This document shows, one piece after another, positions 51,101 through 59,858 of a stretch of DNA of 64,000 nt. This DNA is from Cytophagaceae bacterium. GTDB taxonomy: Bacteria; Bacteroidota; Bacteroidia; Cytophagales; Cytophagaceae. Numbering within the stretch: position 1 is the first letter of the stretch; each line of letters starts with the position of its first letter. The position numbers and the translations under genes were made by a program. Under the pieces are notes generated by a model that made no database searches, was not told the origin of the DNA, and saw only the letters and a list, made by a program, of their open reading frames with translations. The stretch lies in assembly GCA_029237685.1 (NCBI GenBank), contig JAQZBV010000001.1:1-64000 (forward strand), given 5' to 3'.

Positions 51101-52507
51101 TGGGGCGGAGCCAGCTCTAACGGCATCATCATTGGCGGTGCGAATTATGCAGAACGCAATGTAACAGCTGCCAACGGAGCCACAGCTACGAGTGATTCCA
51201 GAGATGGTATCCGAATGGAAGGCAATGCCGGGGGACATATCGTGAAAGGCAATTTCTGCGGAACAGATTCAACAGGTACCCTAACGACAGGATATGGCAA
51301 TACCTGGGCTGGGATTTCTATCAACGAAGTAAACGGCGGGATCATTGGAGGGACGGGTGTTAACGAAGGCAACGTGTCCGGTAACAATGGCCACGAAGGC
51401 ATCTGGTTAAGAAACGCCACGAACAATATCATCATCGGCAATTTTGTAGGAACAGATAGAACGGCCACTGTGCAGATGGGCAACGGGCAATTCGGAATCA
51501 ACATCCGCTTTGCGAGTTTGAACAATACCATTGGTGGAAGTGCGGCAGAACAAAATAGTATAGCGTATACCCAATCGGACGCTGTCGATAGTTCAGGCAC
51601 AGGCGTTTTTGTTGGGGATGGCAGCCGCTACAATAGAATTACACACAATAAAATTTATTGCAACGACGGCATGGGTATCGCGCTTCAAACATTGGCCAAC
51701 GAAGCCATCGCTACACCTACCGTTACCGCAGCGGATGCTAATTCGGTAAGCGGTACGGGCGCTATTGACGGAGACATCATTCACGTCTACCACAACAGAC
51801 CTCCTTCCGGTGCCTGCGACTGCGAAGGCGAAACATTCATCGGCACCGCTACCGTTTCGGGCGGTGCATGGACCTTGACACACGGTTTGAATTTATCCAT
51901 ACCGGCTGCCTATGATGTGACAGCAACAGAAACAACGGCGTTGAACAGCACCTCGCAGTTTTCGATTTGCAATACGGCTTTGCCGGTAGAGTTTGTTTCT
52001 TTTACCGTCAAGAAATTTTCAGAACGAAACATCGCCATCCAATGGTCCACTGCCTTGGAGATCAACAACAGTTATTTCTTAGTCGAAAGAAAAAATGAAA
52101 AAGGCGAATTTGTAGCCATTGACAGAGTAAGCGGTAAGGGCAATTACCAGGGCTTGTCGAACTACAGCTCAGAAGATCAAAACCCTTTAATAGGGATCAA
52201 TTACTACCGCATCACACAAGTAGATGTTGACGGACGTTTTTCTTCAACGGCCATCAGAGCCATACAAGTTGATGGCGATGGATTACAAATTTTATTGACA
52301 ACAGAAGGCGTGGGCATCCTCTCGCCGGAAGCCACTACAGCCACCTTGAGCATTTATTCCGAACTCGGACAAGAATTGCTGCAGAAACAAATTCAGTTGA
52401 ATGCCAATACCTATTATCCGATTTCCGTCGGTTTGCAAAACGGCGTCTACTTATTTTATGTTTCGACGCTAGAGAAAAGTGTGTGGAAGAAAGTACCGGT
52501 GAGGTAA
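48146..52507 (+). CDS. Giant secreted parallel beta-helix repeat protein (1453 aa)
   Basis: A signal peptide (about 1-22, LWAATFVVDN) leads into a VVDNTSNVDPMTTYTLGDGTNSLRKCI start typical of CSLREA-like beta-helix proteins. From about residue 60 to 1190 the chain is rungs of a parallel beta-helix. Between about 375 and 875 a ~124-residue unit repeats several times and keeps the blocks GGSAYNLRNVIGNN, KGNFIGLAANG, GGPLLAERNV and QNNYIGFDSTGLLARGN. A fibronectin-like part (LPVEFVSFTV) and a T9SS sorting domain end the protein. It is predicted to be a surface adhesin or polysaccharide-binding protein. Confidence 0.88.
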   Translation: MRTFYFYVVMLWFAIQSQPLWAATFVVDNTSNVDPMTTYTLGDGTNSLRKCIRLANALAGADVINFNIPGAGPYIISSASTLTVTGSVLIDGFTQPGAAAGSPVIQILGITNNIQLLSLSAGSDGSTIRGLVLYTNNTGVTGILASGSNNHIICGNFIGTNSAGTVVGGSLSLQYGIDLNTATGCTIGGTSGAATRNIISSCSNIAVRIRVASHNTTIAGNYIGTTSSGNVALANANNGIDINASNNQTIGGSTYAARNVISGNVIGINVQICNTLVVKGNFIGLGADGSTVIANTQQGLRVQNNGTATTAVTIGGPLRQERNVIGGNTNDGLQFNHVNGLTIQNNYIGFDSTGLVSKTNGADGIRIANTCSTVLIGGSSYNLRNVIGNNNGVGVRMSGNLVSTVVKGNFIGLAANGNTAAPNTGQGIQISSGVAVTIGGPILAERNVISSNANDGLNFSGTITGVTIQNNYIGFDSTGLLARGNTGDGIDMNGGSTILIGGSAYNLKNVIGNNTQVGVRLSNSSVSTVIKGNFIGLAANGTTAAGNTGNGIQSNTAVAMTIGGPLLAERNVVASNGGDGLNLNLTTGLTIQNNYIGFDSTGLLARGNVNDGIEISGTSSSTVLVGGSAYNLRNVIGNNSQVGLRISNTIVSTTIKGNFIGLAVNGNTAAPNGNHGMEINSAVSLTIGGPLLAERNIVSSNVQRGMTINNSTPLLIQNNYVGTDSTGLIARGNTQRGISVNNAASLTIGGTAYNLRNVVAGNGQVGIAVDNSPGVIFKGNFIGLSRNGTTAMGNLQHGVLIERSNGALIGGPTAPERNVVSCNSQRGFEINQSSNILFVNNYVGVDSTATLMRGNTQVGVAINNCSNATVGGTTVSVRNIVSNNGYDGIRLDNSATPVVQGNYVGVDITGLLDFGNGETGINVYNAGVATIGGTTYSARNISSGNGQDGIFLHDNCAGSIIKANFTGLGIDGTTIIGNGNSGIRVWGGASSNGIIIGGANYAERNVTAANGATATSDSRDGIRMEGNAGGHIVKGNFCGTDSTGTLTTGYGNTWAGISINEVNGGIIGGTGVNEGNVSGNNGHEGIWLRNATNNIIIGNFVGTDRTATVQMGNGQFGINIRFASLNNTIGGSAAEQNSIAYTQSDAVDSSGTGVFVGDGSRYNRITHNKIYCNDGMGIALQTLANEAIATPTVTAADANSVSGTGAIDGDIIHVYHNRPPSGACDCEGETFIGTATVSGGAWTLTHGLNLSIPAAYDVTATETTALNSTSQFSICNTALPVEFVSFTVKKFSERNIAIQWSTALEINNSYFLVERKNEKGEFVAIDRVSGKGNYQGLSNYSSEDQNPLIGINYYRITQVDVDGRFSSTAIRAIQVDGDGLQILLTTEGVGILSPEATTATLSIYSELGQELLQKQIQLNANTYYPISVGLQNGVYLFYVSTLEKSVWKKVPVR

Positions 52508-52561
52508 GGAAGCAGTAAACGGAGAGCTGAAAACTGAAAACAGATAAATAAAAGAAACAGG

Positions 52562-52596
52562 AATAGGTTAGCATGGATGTGCTAGCCTATTTTTTA
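52562..52596 (+). terminator. Intrinsic terminator after giant beta-helix gene
   Basis: AATAGGTTAGCA and TGCTAGCCTATT pair over 12 bases with one G-T pair, followed by a T-run. Confidence 0.75.
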
Positions 52597-52730
52597 ACAA
52601 ACTGAGTCAGACAGTTAAGATTTATTTCGAGCAATCGTTTTATCTGCATGCATCTAAATATAAAACCGTTTTCCTGTAAGGAATCAAGATTAAAGGGCTA
52701 TTATACAATACCATCAGCTAAGGATTTTGC

Positions 52731-54620
52731 ATGAAAATAAATTGGGGAATTTATATCATGGCGCTGTGCATTTTTTCTTCTTTGAAAAGCATAGCCGTCA
52801 CTATTGTTGTTGCTCCAGCCGGAGCGGCGTATACCACCATACAAGCCGGAGTCAATGAGGCAAATGCCGGCGACACTGTTTTGGTAAGAGCAGGTACTTA
52901 CAATGAAAACGTTACGTTCCCACGCAGCGGCTCTTTGGCGACGGGTCATATTACCTTAATGGGACAAAGCGGAGCCATACTCGATGGCACTGGACGGGGG
53001 CAACTGGGCATTTACATCAACAACAGGAATTACATTCGTGTTATCGGCATGGAAATAAGAAATTTCACCGCAGCCGGCACACCAATAGGCATCAGTGTAA
53101 GAGGAAGTTCTAGCAACATCGAGATCCTCAACAACAAAGTGCACAACATTGAAAATGCAAACGACAACGCACACGGCATTGCTTTTTACGGCACTGCGGC
53201 TACACCCATGACCAACATTCTGGTCGATGGAAATGAAATCAGGAATTGTTTGTTGGGTCAAAGCGAATCACTCGTCTTGAATGGCAATGTCACCAATTTC
53301 ATTGTATCAAATAACCTGGTACACGACAACGACAACATCGGCATTGACTTCATCGGTTTTGAAGGGGTGGGCCCAAACGGTTCAGATCAGGCGCGTAACG
53401 GACTGTGTATAGGAAACACGGTTTATAATATTTCTACCGCGACCAATCCTACCTATGGCGGAGATCTCAATGCCGATGGGATCTATGTGGATGGCGGTGC
53501 AAACATTACCATCGAAAGGAATACTGTATATAACTCCGACATTGGCATTGAACTAGCGAGTGAGCATGCCGGTAAGAACACAGAAAACATTATCGTAAGA
53601 AACAATTTTGTTTCCGGATCCTACCAGGCTAATATTATGGCTGGTGGTTATGACGATGACAGAGGCAATGCAGTCAACATTGTCATCGTTAACAATACCA
53701 CCTATCAGGCATCACAGGGAGAATTGGCACTGCAGTTTAATTGCAGTAACATTACCATCAAGAATAATATTTTTTATGGCATAGTAGGTCAAGATTACCT
53801 GCAAGAATGGGGAAACAATAATACGGGTATCAGTGTCAGTAACAACTTGTATTTTGGACAAAGCACCACATCGCCCGGTTCATGGGCAGATGCACGAGCA
53901 AGGTATGTAAACCCGCGGATTACCGCTAATCCCTACATGCACCTTACAGCTACTTCACCGGCGATAGATGCCGGATTGAACTTGGGTAACGACGGCAGTG
54001 GTAGTCCTATATCAGGCGTGTACGACATCGACAAGGAGGCACGCGTGGCGGGAGCAGCCATTGACATTGGAGCAGATGAATACGGCTCAACATTACCTGT
54101 AGATTGGCTTCATTTTGAAGGTGTCCGGCAAGATCCTGGTGTCTTGTTGACTTGGCAGACCACCTTCGAATTCAACAACAATTATTTTGAGGTACTGCGT
54201 TGCATGGACCTAGAAACGGAAAGTTGGGAAGCGGTCGGACGTGTAAAGGGAGTGGGCACTACTTCTGTGATACATTCGTATGCCTGGATGGACCATCCTG
54301 TATCCGGCATCTCTTATTATAAAATAAAGCAAGTGGACGAAGACGGTCATTTTTCATACAGCGCCGTGCGAGCTGTTCACGTAGACAAAGACGAATTGCA
54401 AATTTTGCTGACAGCAGAAGGAATAGGTCTTGTCTCCACGGAAACAACAACAGCAACGTTATGTATTTATTCAGAATTGGGCCAGGAATTATGGAAGCAA
54501 CACCTTCAGTTAGCTGCCCATACGTACTACCCGCTTTCTACGGGGTTAAAAAGCGGTATCTATTTCTTCGACCTTTCTACCGGAGAGCAGCGAGTTTGGA
54601 AAAAGGTGCTCGTGAAATAA
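52731..54620 (+). CDS. Secreted beta-helix (pectate-lyase-like) protein with T9SS tail
   Basis: This 629-residue protein has a signal peptide (about 1-23). It starts with TIQAGVNEANAGDTVLVRAGTYNENV, a motif of DUF1565/pectate-lyase-like beta-helix proteins, followed by rungs with repeated NNKVHNI, NNLVHDN, NNFVSGS and NNIFYG (about 100-400) and the SPAIDAG motif near 405. The C-terminal ~180 residues (LPVDWLHFEGVRQ onward) closely parallel the end of the giant protein before it, including YYKIKQVDEDGHF and LQILLTAEGIG, so the two share a secretion tail. It may be a polysaccharide lyase or binding protein; catalytic residues were not identified. Confidence 0.85.
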   Translation: MKINWGIYIMALCIFSSLKSIAVTIVVAPAGAAYTTIQAGVNEANAGDTVLVRAGTYNENVTFPRSGSLATGHITLMGQSGAILDGTGRGQLGIYINNRNYIRVIGMEIRNFTAAGTPIGISVRGSSSNIEILNNKVHNIENANDNAHGIAFYGTAATPMTNILVDGNEIRNCLLGQSESLVLNGNVTNFIVSNNLVHDNDNIGIDFIGFEGVGPNGSDQARNGLCIGNTVYNISTATNPTYGGDLNADGIYVDGGANITIERNTVYNSDIGIELASEHAGKNTENIIVRNNFVSGSYQANIMAGGYDDDRGNAVNIVIVNNTTYQASQGELALQFNCSNITIKNNIFYGIVGQDYLQEWGNNNTGISVSNNLYFGQSTTSPGSWADARARYVNPRITANPYMHLTATSPAIDAGLNLGNDGSGSPISGVYDIDKEARVAGAAIDIGADEYGSTLPVDWLHFEGVRQDPGVLLTWQTTFEFNNNYFEVLRCMDLETESWEAVGRVKGVGTTSVIHSYAWMDHPVSGISYYKIKQVDEDGHFSYSAVRAVHVDKDELQILLTAEGIGLVSTETTTATLCIYSELGQELWKQHLQLAAHTYYPLSTGLKSGIYFFDLSTGEQRVWKKVLVK

Positions 54621-54644
54621 CGCGATAGAATCGGGAAGAAAAAT

Positions 54645-54670
54645 AAAACAGCCGCGGGTGCGGCTGTTTT
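54645..54670 (+). terminator. Intrinsic terminator after beta-helix gene
   Basis: AAAACAGCCGC and GCGGCTGTTTT form an 11-bp stem with a 4-base GGGT loop, with T bases after it. A second hairpin (GGTGCCGG/CCGGCACC, 54676-54697) follows between the convergent genes. Confidence 0.85.
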
Positions 54671-54709
54671 GATGTGGTGCCGGCATTGGCCGGCACCGGT
54701 CTCGCATTT

Positions 54710-55153
54710 TTATTTCTTCTTTTTCAAATAATACTCATACAACAATCCCGCTTGCAGCGACCCGTCGGAAAGCTTCAATTCCTCGCAGGCATACACACTG
54801 ACGTTATACTGCCCGCTTCCTGAGCCGGAGGCCGTGTTCGTGTAAATGACCGTTCCATCTGAGGAATAAGTAGCAGGAGCCGTGTTGCCGTTAAAGCCAA
54901 AGGCCGATGCCGTAACATTGACCGGAAAAGTGGGGTCAAAAAATGTTTTGGTTCCGCCATTGATGACACGTGCATACACCACCCATTCGCCGCTTTGCAA
55001 AGCCTTGGCTTGGATGCAGCCGGAGGTATCCGTTACGTCTGTTGTGTCCACCGGATCAGTAGTGCCACCGTTTGATGCTTGTGGTTGGGCCTCTTCTTTT
55101 TTACAGGAAACGAGCAATAAAACGATACCTAAAAGCAGGATGATTTTTTTCAT
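54710..55153 (-). CDS. Small lipoprotein, unknown function
   Basis: The 147-residue product has a lipoprotein signal peptide with lipobox LLVSC (Cys17), then a Thr/Asp-rich linker (about 25-45, DPVDTTDVTDTSG). A beta-rich domain follows with GEWVVYARVINGG, FDPTFPVNVTASAFGFNG and IYTNTASGSGSGQYNVSVYACEE. Two cysteines (in GCIQA and YACEE) could form a disulfide. It is probably membrane-anchored in the periplasm or at the surface. It converges on the beta-helix gene and has no operon partner. I recognise no family. Confidence 0.65.
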   Translation of the reverse strand: MKKIILLLGIVLLLVSCKKEEAQPQASNGGTTDPVDTTDVTDTSGCIQAKALQSGEWVVYARVINGGTKTFFDPTFPVNVTASAFGFNGNTAPATYSSDGTVIYTNTASGSGSGQYNVSVYACEELKLSDGSLQAGLLYEYYLKKKK

Positions 55154-55449
55154 AAGCTTGGATTAAAAATGCTAAAAGTGAAGTCTATTTATAGAATTGT
55201 AAATTTATAATTTACAAACGTAAACTTATTTTGTAAAAATAAAAATTAATTGATTAAAATTGCGGAGGGCTTAAACAGGGAACTTCGTTTAGAACAAATA
55301 AGAGCGGAGCTTTCTAATACGGGTATATAGTGCCATGCAATTAGTTGGCTGATATGATAGGTGTTTTCACATCTATTAGAAATAAAATAAGAAAAAGTTG
55401 GTGAGGTATTAATCGTGAGCTGAGGACTGAAAACAGAGAACTGAATTGT

Positions 55450-55490
55450 AAGAGCCGTCCCGATAATTTCCGGGACGGCTCTTTTTATTT
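55450..55490. terminator. Terminator-like hairpin AAGAGCCGTCCCG
   Basis: A 13-bp perfect stem with an 8-base loop and a T-run. It is not next to a gene on the plus strand (the next plus gene starts at 56076). Confidence 0.7.
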
Positions 55491-55586
55491 GTCATAGGTA
55501 AGACCGCGGGGACTGTTTACTCTAACAAATGTTTCGGCCTGTCAGGGGACAGGCCGAGGAATACTGACTTTATTTTCTCCGAAGCA

Positions 55587-55619
55587 AAGTCCCCTTTAGG
55601 GGATTTAGGGGCTAGACAG
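55587..55619 (-). repeat. Repeat family A, copy 5
   Basis: AAGTCCCCTTTAGGGGATTT then AGGGGCTAGACAG. It differs from copy 2 by TCA to TTA in the loop. Confidence 0.8.
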
Positions 55620-55687
55620 TATGGAGTACGAGCGCGAGTATGGAGAAGGAAATCTCAATACTCAAGCTCCATACTCTATTCTGTAAT

Positions 55688-55718
55688 GTCCCCTTTAGGG
55701 GATTTAGGGGCCAGACAG
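55688..55718 (-). repeat. Repeat family A, copy 6 (direct to copy 5)
   Basis: GTCCCCTTTAGGGGATTTAG then GGGCCAGACAG. It has the same orientation as copy 5, 101 bases downstream. Confidence 0.8.
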
Positions 55719-55771
55719 AGGGACAAAGAACAGTTGTCATAAAACAAAAAACGGTGTTTTTCATACCATCA

Positions 55772-55795
55772 GTGTCAGGTCGAAAGACCTGACAC
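55772..55795. repeat. GTGTCAGGTC hairpin with GAAA tetraloop
   Basis: A perfect 10-bp stem closed by a GAAA loop, with no gene next to it, resembles a small dispersed palindrome. Confidence 0.7.
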
Positions 55796-56075
55796 CCAAA
55801 AAAAAGCAGAAGAGAAACAGAAAGTGTCGATCACTTTTTCAAGGTCATGTGTTTTTGCTATAAAACCTTTCTCCTAAAAAATCTCCGATTAATCCCAGAA
55901 TGGGGAATAAACAAATGGCTTATCCGACTGTCAAAGGACTGCTTGGTGCTTAAAAAACACTATCTGCCTGTTTGTTAGGCAAAAACAGCAGGTATTTCGA
56001 AAGAATTTCTTGCGTAATTCATCATAAAGTTACACCACTCTCTTATCTTTACAACTTACACGAATATTGACTTTT

Positions 56076-59000
56076 ATGAGGAATAGCAGATTGATCTTTA
56101 CCCTCTTGTTTACCGGCATTATTTTTCAATGCTTTGCCCAACCAGGAGCCTTAGACCTTAGCTTTAATAAAACAGGTAAACAGTCTTTTACACTTAAAAC
56201 AAACCGTTCAGACGATCACATTACCGCAAGCTTCCTGCAACCGGACGGCAAGCTGCTGGTGGCGGGATACTATAATGGAAATTTCGGACAGCTTGGATTT
56301 ATCAGCCGTTTAAATGCAACAGGAGAAACGGATGCCACCTTCGGCAACAATGGGCGGGTGCGCTTTCAGGATTTTGAAACAGACGGTGTGTACATGAGCG
56401 ATTTCATTCCTCAATCCATTGCTTTGCAGAGTACAGGTAATATTGTGTTAGTGGGTCATTATGGCAGCGACGGTTATCAACCGGCCATCGCCAACTTGCT
56501 TTCTGATGGCAGTTTAAATAAAGAATTCAATACCAACGGATATAAAATCATTGAGGATGCTGAAGACGCGTTTGGAACCCGGGCTTCCCTTCAAACAGTT
56601 CAAATTCATCCTTCTACAGATAATATCATTGCTTGTGGAGGCACGGATGCTGAGGCTGTGTTACTAGAAGGTTCTGCTACAGTAAAAATGCTTGTGGTGG
56701 CTTTAACCAAAACCGGAACTCCTTTTACATACTCCAACAAAGAGTTTATAACACATTCGCTATTCAACGCCACCGGTTCCAACATTACCTGTTCCGTGCG
56801 CTTTCATCCAGATTCCATGTACATTGGGGTGAATAACAACCCCGATGGCTTTTATCATGCAGGCGTTGCTTCACTCAGCATGATTACCGGCGAATTCAAT
56901 GCGTTGTTTGCTAACGATGAGGAAGCATTCTTACTAAACGATTTTGGTGCTTACGAGGCAAATTACTGTCATACTATTGCTTTGACCAAAGACAACGACA
57001 TTCTTTTTGGTGGATACGTCAGCGAAGGCGCCGGTGGGACAGAACCACAGCATTGCGTTGTTACAAAAATCCTTGCTGCATCCAAGTCTGTGGATCCGCT
57101 TTTTGGTGATGCAACATCACCGGGCTCAAAAGTTCTTCAGTTTGAACTATCCGACCAACAACAATTTTTAAGCCTTGCATTAGATCAAAACAACAACATT
57201 TTTGCAGGTGGTTATTACACCGATGAATCCGGCGACCGATATTGGGCGTCGGCACGTTTGAGTAGTGGCGGACAGCTCTTAACTGAATTTGATACAGACG
57301 GCAAAAAAACGTTCCCGATAAGAACGAACTATGGTATTTCCACCATTCATCCCGTCAGCGGAGGATACCTGCTGGCTGGTACTCTTTCCATCAGTGAGCC
57401 TACGGTAGCCGATGGAATTGTTAAAAAGATAGACAACAATGGCAATGCGGCAACAACCTACGCCAATGCTTCCGAAGCCACGGTATGGGCAAGAGACTTT
57501 TTTGCTACGGCGGAAAACATGACCCTCTACAACGGCAGGTTATGGGTATGTGGCAATATACCCAATAACAGTACGCAGCAAAATGGAGGAATCACAGTAT
57601 TAAATTCGAGTACAGGAGCAATTGACGCATCCTTCGGCGGCAAGCTGGGCGCAGCTCCCGGAGCCTTTCTTCTTCCTGGCAGCAGCGCTTATCCCAACAT
57701 GTGGATCAGAAACCTTCGTTTTCAAGGCAACAAATTGATTGTGGCCGCTACTTATTTTAACAACTTAACTGATGCCGACGAATTGCTCCTCATGCGTTTT
57801 AACCTGGTAGATAATTCCCTGGAGTTGGATACCGAGTTTGGTGAAAACGGCTACGCTATCTCCACCCTCAATGCCGGAGGAATTCATCGCGTGCAGGGAC
57901 TGCTTGTTCAGAACAATGGAAAAATCATTGTTTACGGTTATTTTGGTGGCGAAAGTGCCATTACTGTCTTAGGTTTTACAGCAGAAGGTGACGTGGATAC
58001 GTTCGCAGGCACAGGAGCATATATTCATGCGGAAAGCCCTACAGATCCGGGAGAACGCAAAACCATGGACGGTAAAATTTTATCCAACGGCAACCTGGCT
58101 TTCACCACATCTGTTTATGGCCCGGTTTCCGGCAGCAGTGATATGCTAGTGTTTATTCTTGCAGCTGATGGATCTTTGATCAGCAATCAAGTTTATGACC
58201 TTTTTGGAGAATCATCAGACGGTGCCTGTGCATTGGCAGAAAAGGCGGACGGTTCACTGTTTATTGGAGGTTATTCCAACGATGCTTATACAATCCTTTC
58301 TTTGAAAACGAACGGTGTGCCGGATACGGATTTTGATGGCGACGGTAAATGGGTTATCCCGAACAAAGACAACACATACAATGAAAGAATCGTTGGCTTA
58401 TACGTCAATGGACAAAGCCTTGTAGCAGTAGGCCGGGCGAATAACGAAGAAGGAGGAGAAGAGCTAATCACCGCCATGCGTTTAACATTGAAAGGAAGAA
58501 ACGACAGTACCTTTACAGGAAAAGGATATACTGAGATTGCGTATAGCAAAGGAAAGAGTTCCCTGCTGGCAAACGATCGTTTATACATAGCCGGACATAT
58601 AGAAGAAGATGGGGCAGACATGGTCTACGGAGATGTTTACAAAATACAGCTTGGCACAGGCCCTGTGATCAAAGAAACGAAATTGGTACTTTCCAACGAG
58701 GTCAAAACTTTTGGTACAGGCCCTTTCCTTCTCAAAAAGGTCACCAACAGTCCGGCACCGATTACTTATAAAATTACACAAGGCACAAATAAAGCCACCG
58801 TCCATCCGACTACAGGTTTGGTGACGATGCTGCATTCTACTTACGAAGCAGGGCCTGTAGTTGTATCAGCAACGCAAGCTGCGATTCCGGGTTATTCATC
58901 AGCCACGGCAGAAGCTTACATCACCATCAACAGAGGCATACCGACCATTGTTTTCACGAACCAGGGAGGTATCGTAGAAGACACATTGAAATTAGTCTTC

Positions 59001-59792
59001 AGCTCTAATTCCGAAGGCTATCATTATTTCAATAGCGTTGGTTCTGGCGACGTGTATGAATTTTACGGAGAAGATCATGTCGTCATTATAGGCGTCGGCG
59101 AAAGTAAGATTGGATTGTATTATTACAGTTCTCAAGATTACGAAGAAGGTTATGCAGAAGCGATCATTTTCGGTTATACAGCCCTCGTTGCTCCTGTAGC
59201 CAACAACGATCAGGCGGAATTAATTTATGGTCAGCAAGAAACCATCAAATTTAACGTGCTAAGTAACGACGAAGCATATACAGGTGCCATCGTATCAAGT
59301 AAGGTCGATCTGGATCCGGGTACTGCGGGAATACAAAGTGTATATGTTTCTCCTTCCTTGGGTTTATTTGAAGCAGATACCAACGGAGAGATTACTTATA
59401 CGCCATTCTCCGGCTTTATAGGTTCAGGACAAATAACATATACCATTACCGATACAAAAGGTATATCGTCTAAGCCGGCTAATATTTCCGTAGCGGTAAT
59501 CTTACAAGGAGAGGCGCCTGCCTTGAAAGCAACAGAATTGATTACGCCAAACAACGATGGGTTGAATGATGCATTTGTCATTGGTTATGTAGACCTGGAG
59601 AAAGAGAATATCTTAAAGATATACGACCGCACAGGCGCAGAGCTGTATTCAAAAACCAATTATAGCAACGATTGGAAAGGCGAGTTGTCTAATGGCAATG
59701 CTGTTGAAGATGGTGTTTACTTTTTCTTGTTTGTAGAAGAAGGGAACGGAAGGAAAAGAGAATTAAAGGGCGCTATTGAAGTTAAAAGATAA
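56076..59792 (+). CDS. Delta-60 repeat surface protein with gliding-type T9SS domain (1)
   Basis: The ATG at 56076 gives 1238 residues; a TTG three codons upstream also exists. A signal peptide (about 1-22, CFAQ) leads into many delta-60 repeats: LDLSFNKTGKQSFTL, QPDGKLLVAGYYNG, GFISRLNATGETDATFG and similar units across about 25-870. These are predicted to make a beta-propeller or solenoid-like structure. After that come Ig-like/cadherin-like regions, including LSNEVKTFGTGPFLLK and YGQQETIKFNVLSNDEAYTG. The final ~90 residues (ATELITPNNDGLNDAFVIG onward) are the gliding-motility-associated T9SS C-terminal domain. It is a predicted exported surface protein of unknown binding role. Confidence 0.88.
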   Translation: MRNSRLIFTLLFTGIIFQCFAQPGALDLSFNKTGKQSFTLKTNRSDDHITASFLQPDGKLLVAGYYNGNFGQLGFISRLNATGETDATFGNNGRVRFQDFETDGVYMSDFIPQSIALQSTGNIVLVGHYGSDGYQPAIANLLSDGSLNKEFNTNGYKIIEDAEDAFGTRASLQTVQIHPSTDNIIACGGTDAEAVLLEGSATVKMLVVALTKTGTPFTYSNKEFITHSLFNATGSNITCSVRFHPDSMYIGVNNNPDGFYHAGVASLSMITGEFNALFANDEEAFLLNDFGAYEANYCHTIALTKDNDILFGGYVSEGAGGTEPQHCVVTKILAASKSVDPLFGDATSPGSKVLQFELSDQQQFLSLALDQNNNIFAGGYYTDESGDRYWASARLSSGGQLLTEFDTDGKKTFPIRTNYGISTIHPVSGGYLLAGTLSISEPTVADGIVKKIDNNGNAATTYANASEATVWARDFFATAENMTLYNGRLWVCGNIPNNSTQQNGGITVLNSSTGAIDASFGGKLGAAPGAFLLPGSSAYPNMWIRNLRFQGNKLIVAATYFNNLTDADELLLMRFNLVDNSLELDTEFGENGYAISTLNAGGIHRVQGLLVQNNGKIIVYGYFGGESAITVLGFTAEGDVDTFAGTGAYIHAESPTDPGERKTMDGKILSNGNLAFTTSVYGPVSGSSDMLVFILAADGSLISNQVYDLFGESSDGACALAEKADGSLFIGGYSNDAYTILSLKTNGVPDTDFDGDGKWVIPNKDNTYNERIVGLYVNGQSLVAVGRANNEEGGEELITAMRLTLKGRNDSTFTGKGYTEIAYSKGKSSLLANDRLYIAGHIEEDGADMVYGDVYKIQLGTGPVIKETKLVLSNEVKTFGTGPFLLKKVTNSPAPITYKITQGTNKATVHPTTGLVTMLHSTYEAGPVVVSATQAAIPGYSSATAEAYITINRGIPTIVFTNQGGIVEDTLKLVFSSNSEGYHYFNSVGSGDVYEFYGEDHVVIIGVGESKIGLYYYSSQDYEEGYAEAIIFGYTALVAPVANNDQAELIYGQQETIKFNVLSNDEAYTGAIVSSKVDLDPGTAGIQSVYVSPSLGLFEADTNGEITYTPFSGFIGSGQITYTITDTKGISSKPANISVAVILQGEAPALKATELITPNNDGLNDAFVIGYVDLEKENILKIYDRTGAELYSKTNYSNDWKGELSNGNAVEDGVYFFLFVEEGNGRKRELKGAIEVKR

Positions 59793-59858
59793 ATTAAGAG
59801 GTTGTCTTTTATCGGCAGCCTGATCGATTTTATTGAAAATGCTATTTGATTTTACTGT

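Larger units (their letters stand above)
55154..56075. other. Gene-free region (~920 bp) with a cluster of repeat elements
   Basis: I find no supportable gene. From 5' to 3' it holds an AT-rich stretch (55180-55260); a degenerate ACTGAAAAC word (about 55423); an intrinsic terminator-like hairpin (55450-55490); a hairpin TCGGCCTGTC/GACAGGCCGA (55534-55557); two direct copies of repeat A (55587, 55688); a GAAA-loop hairpin (55772-55795); and AT-rich sequence before the delta-60 gene. TATCTTTA at 56044 is a near match to a -7 element for the gene at 56076. Confidence 0.6.

Noticed and set aside
48146-52507. Possible CRISPR or tandem-repeat array
   Set aside because: The repeats are about 372 bases, in frame and degenerate as part of a beta-helix coding sequence, not 25-40 base direct repeats with unique spacers.
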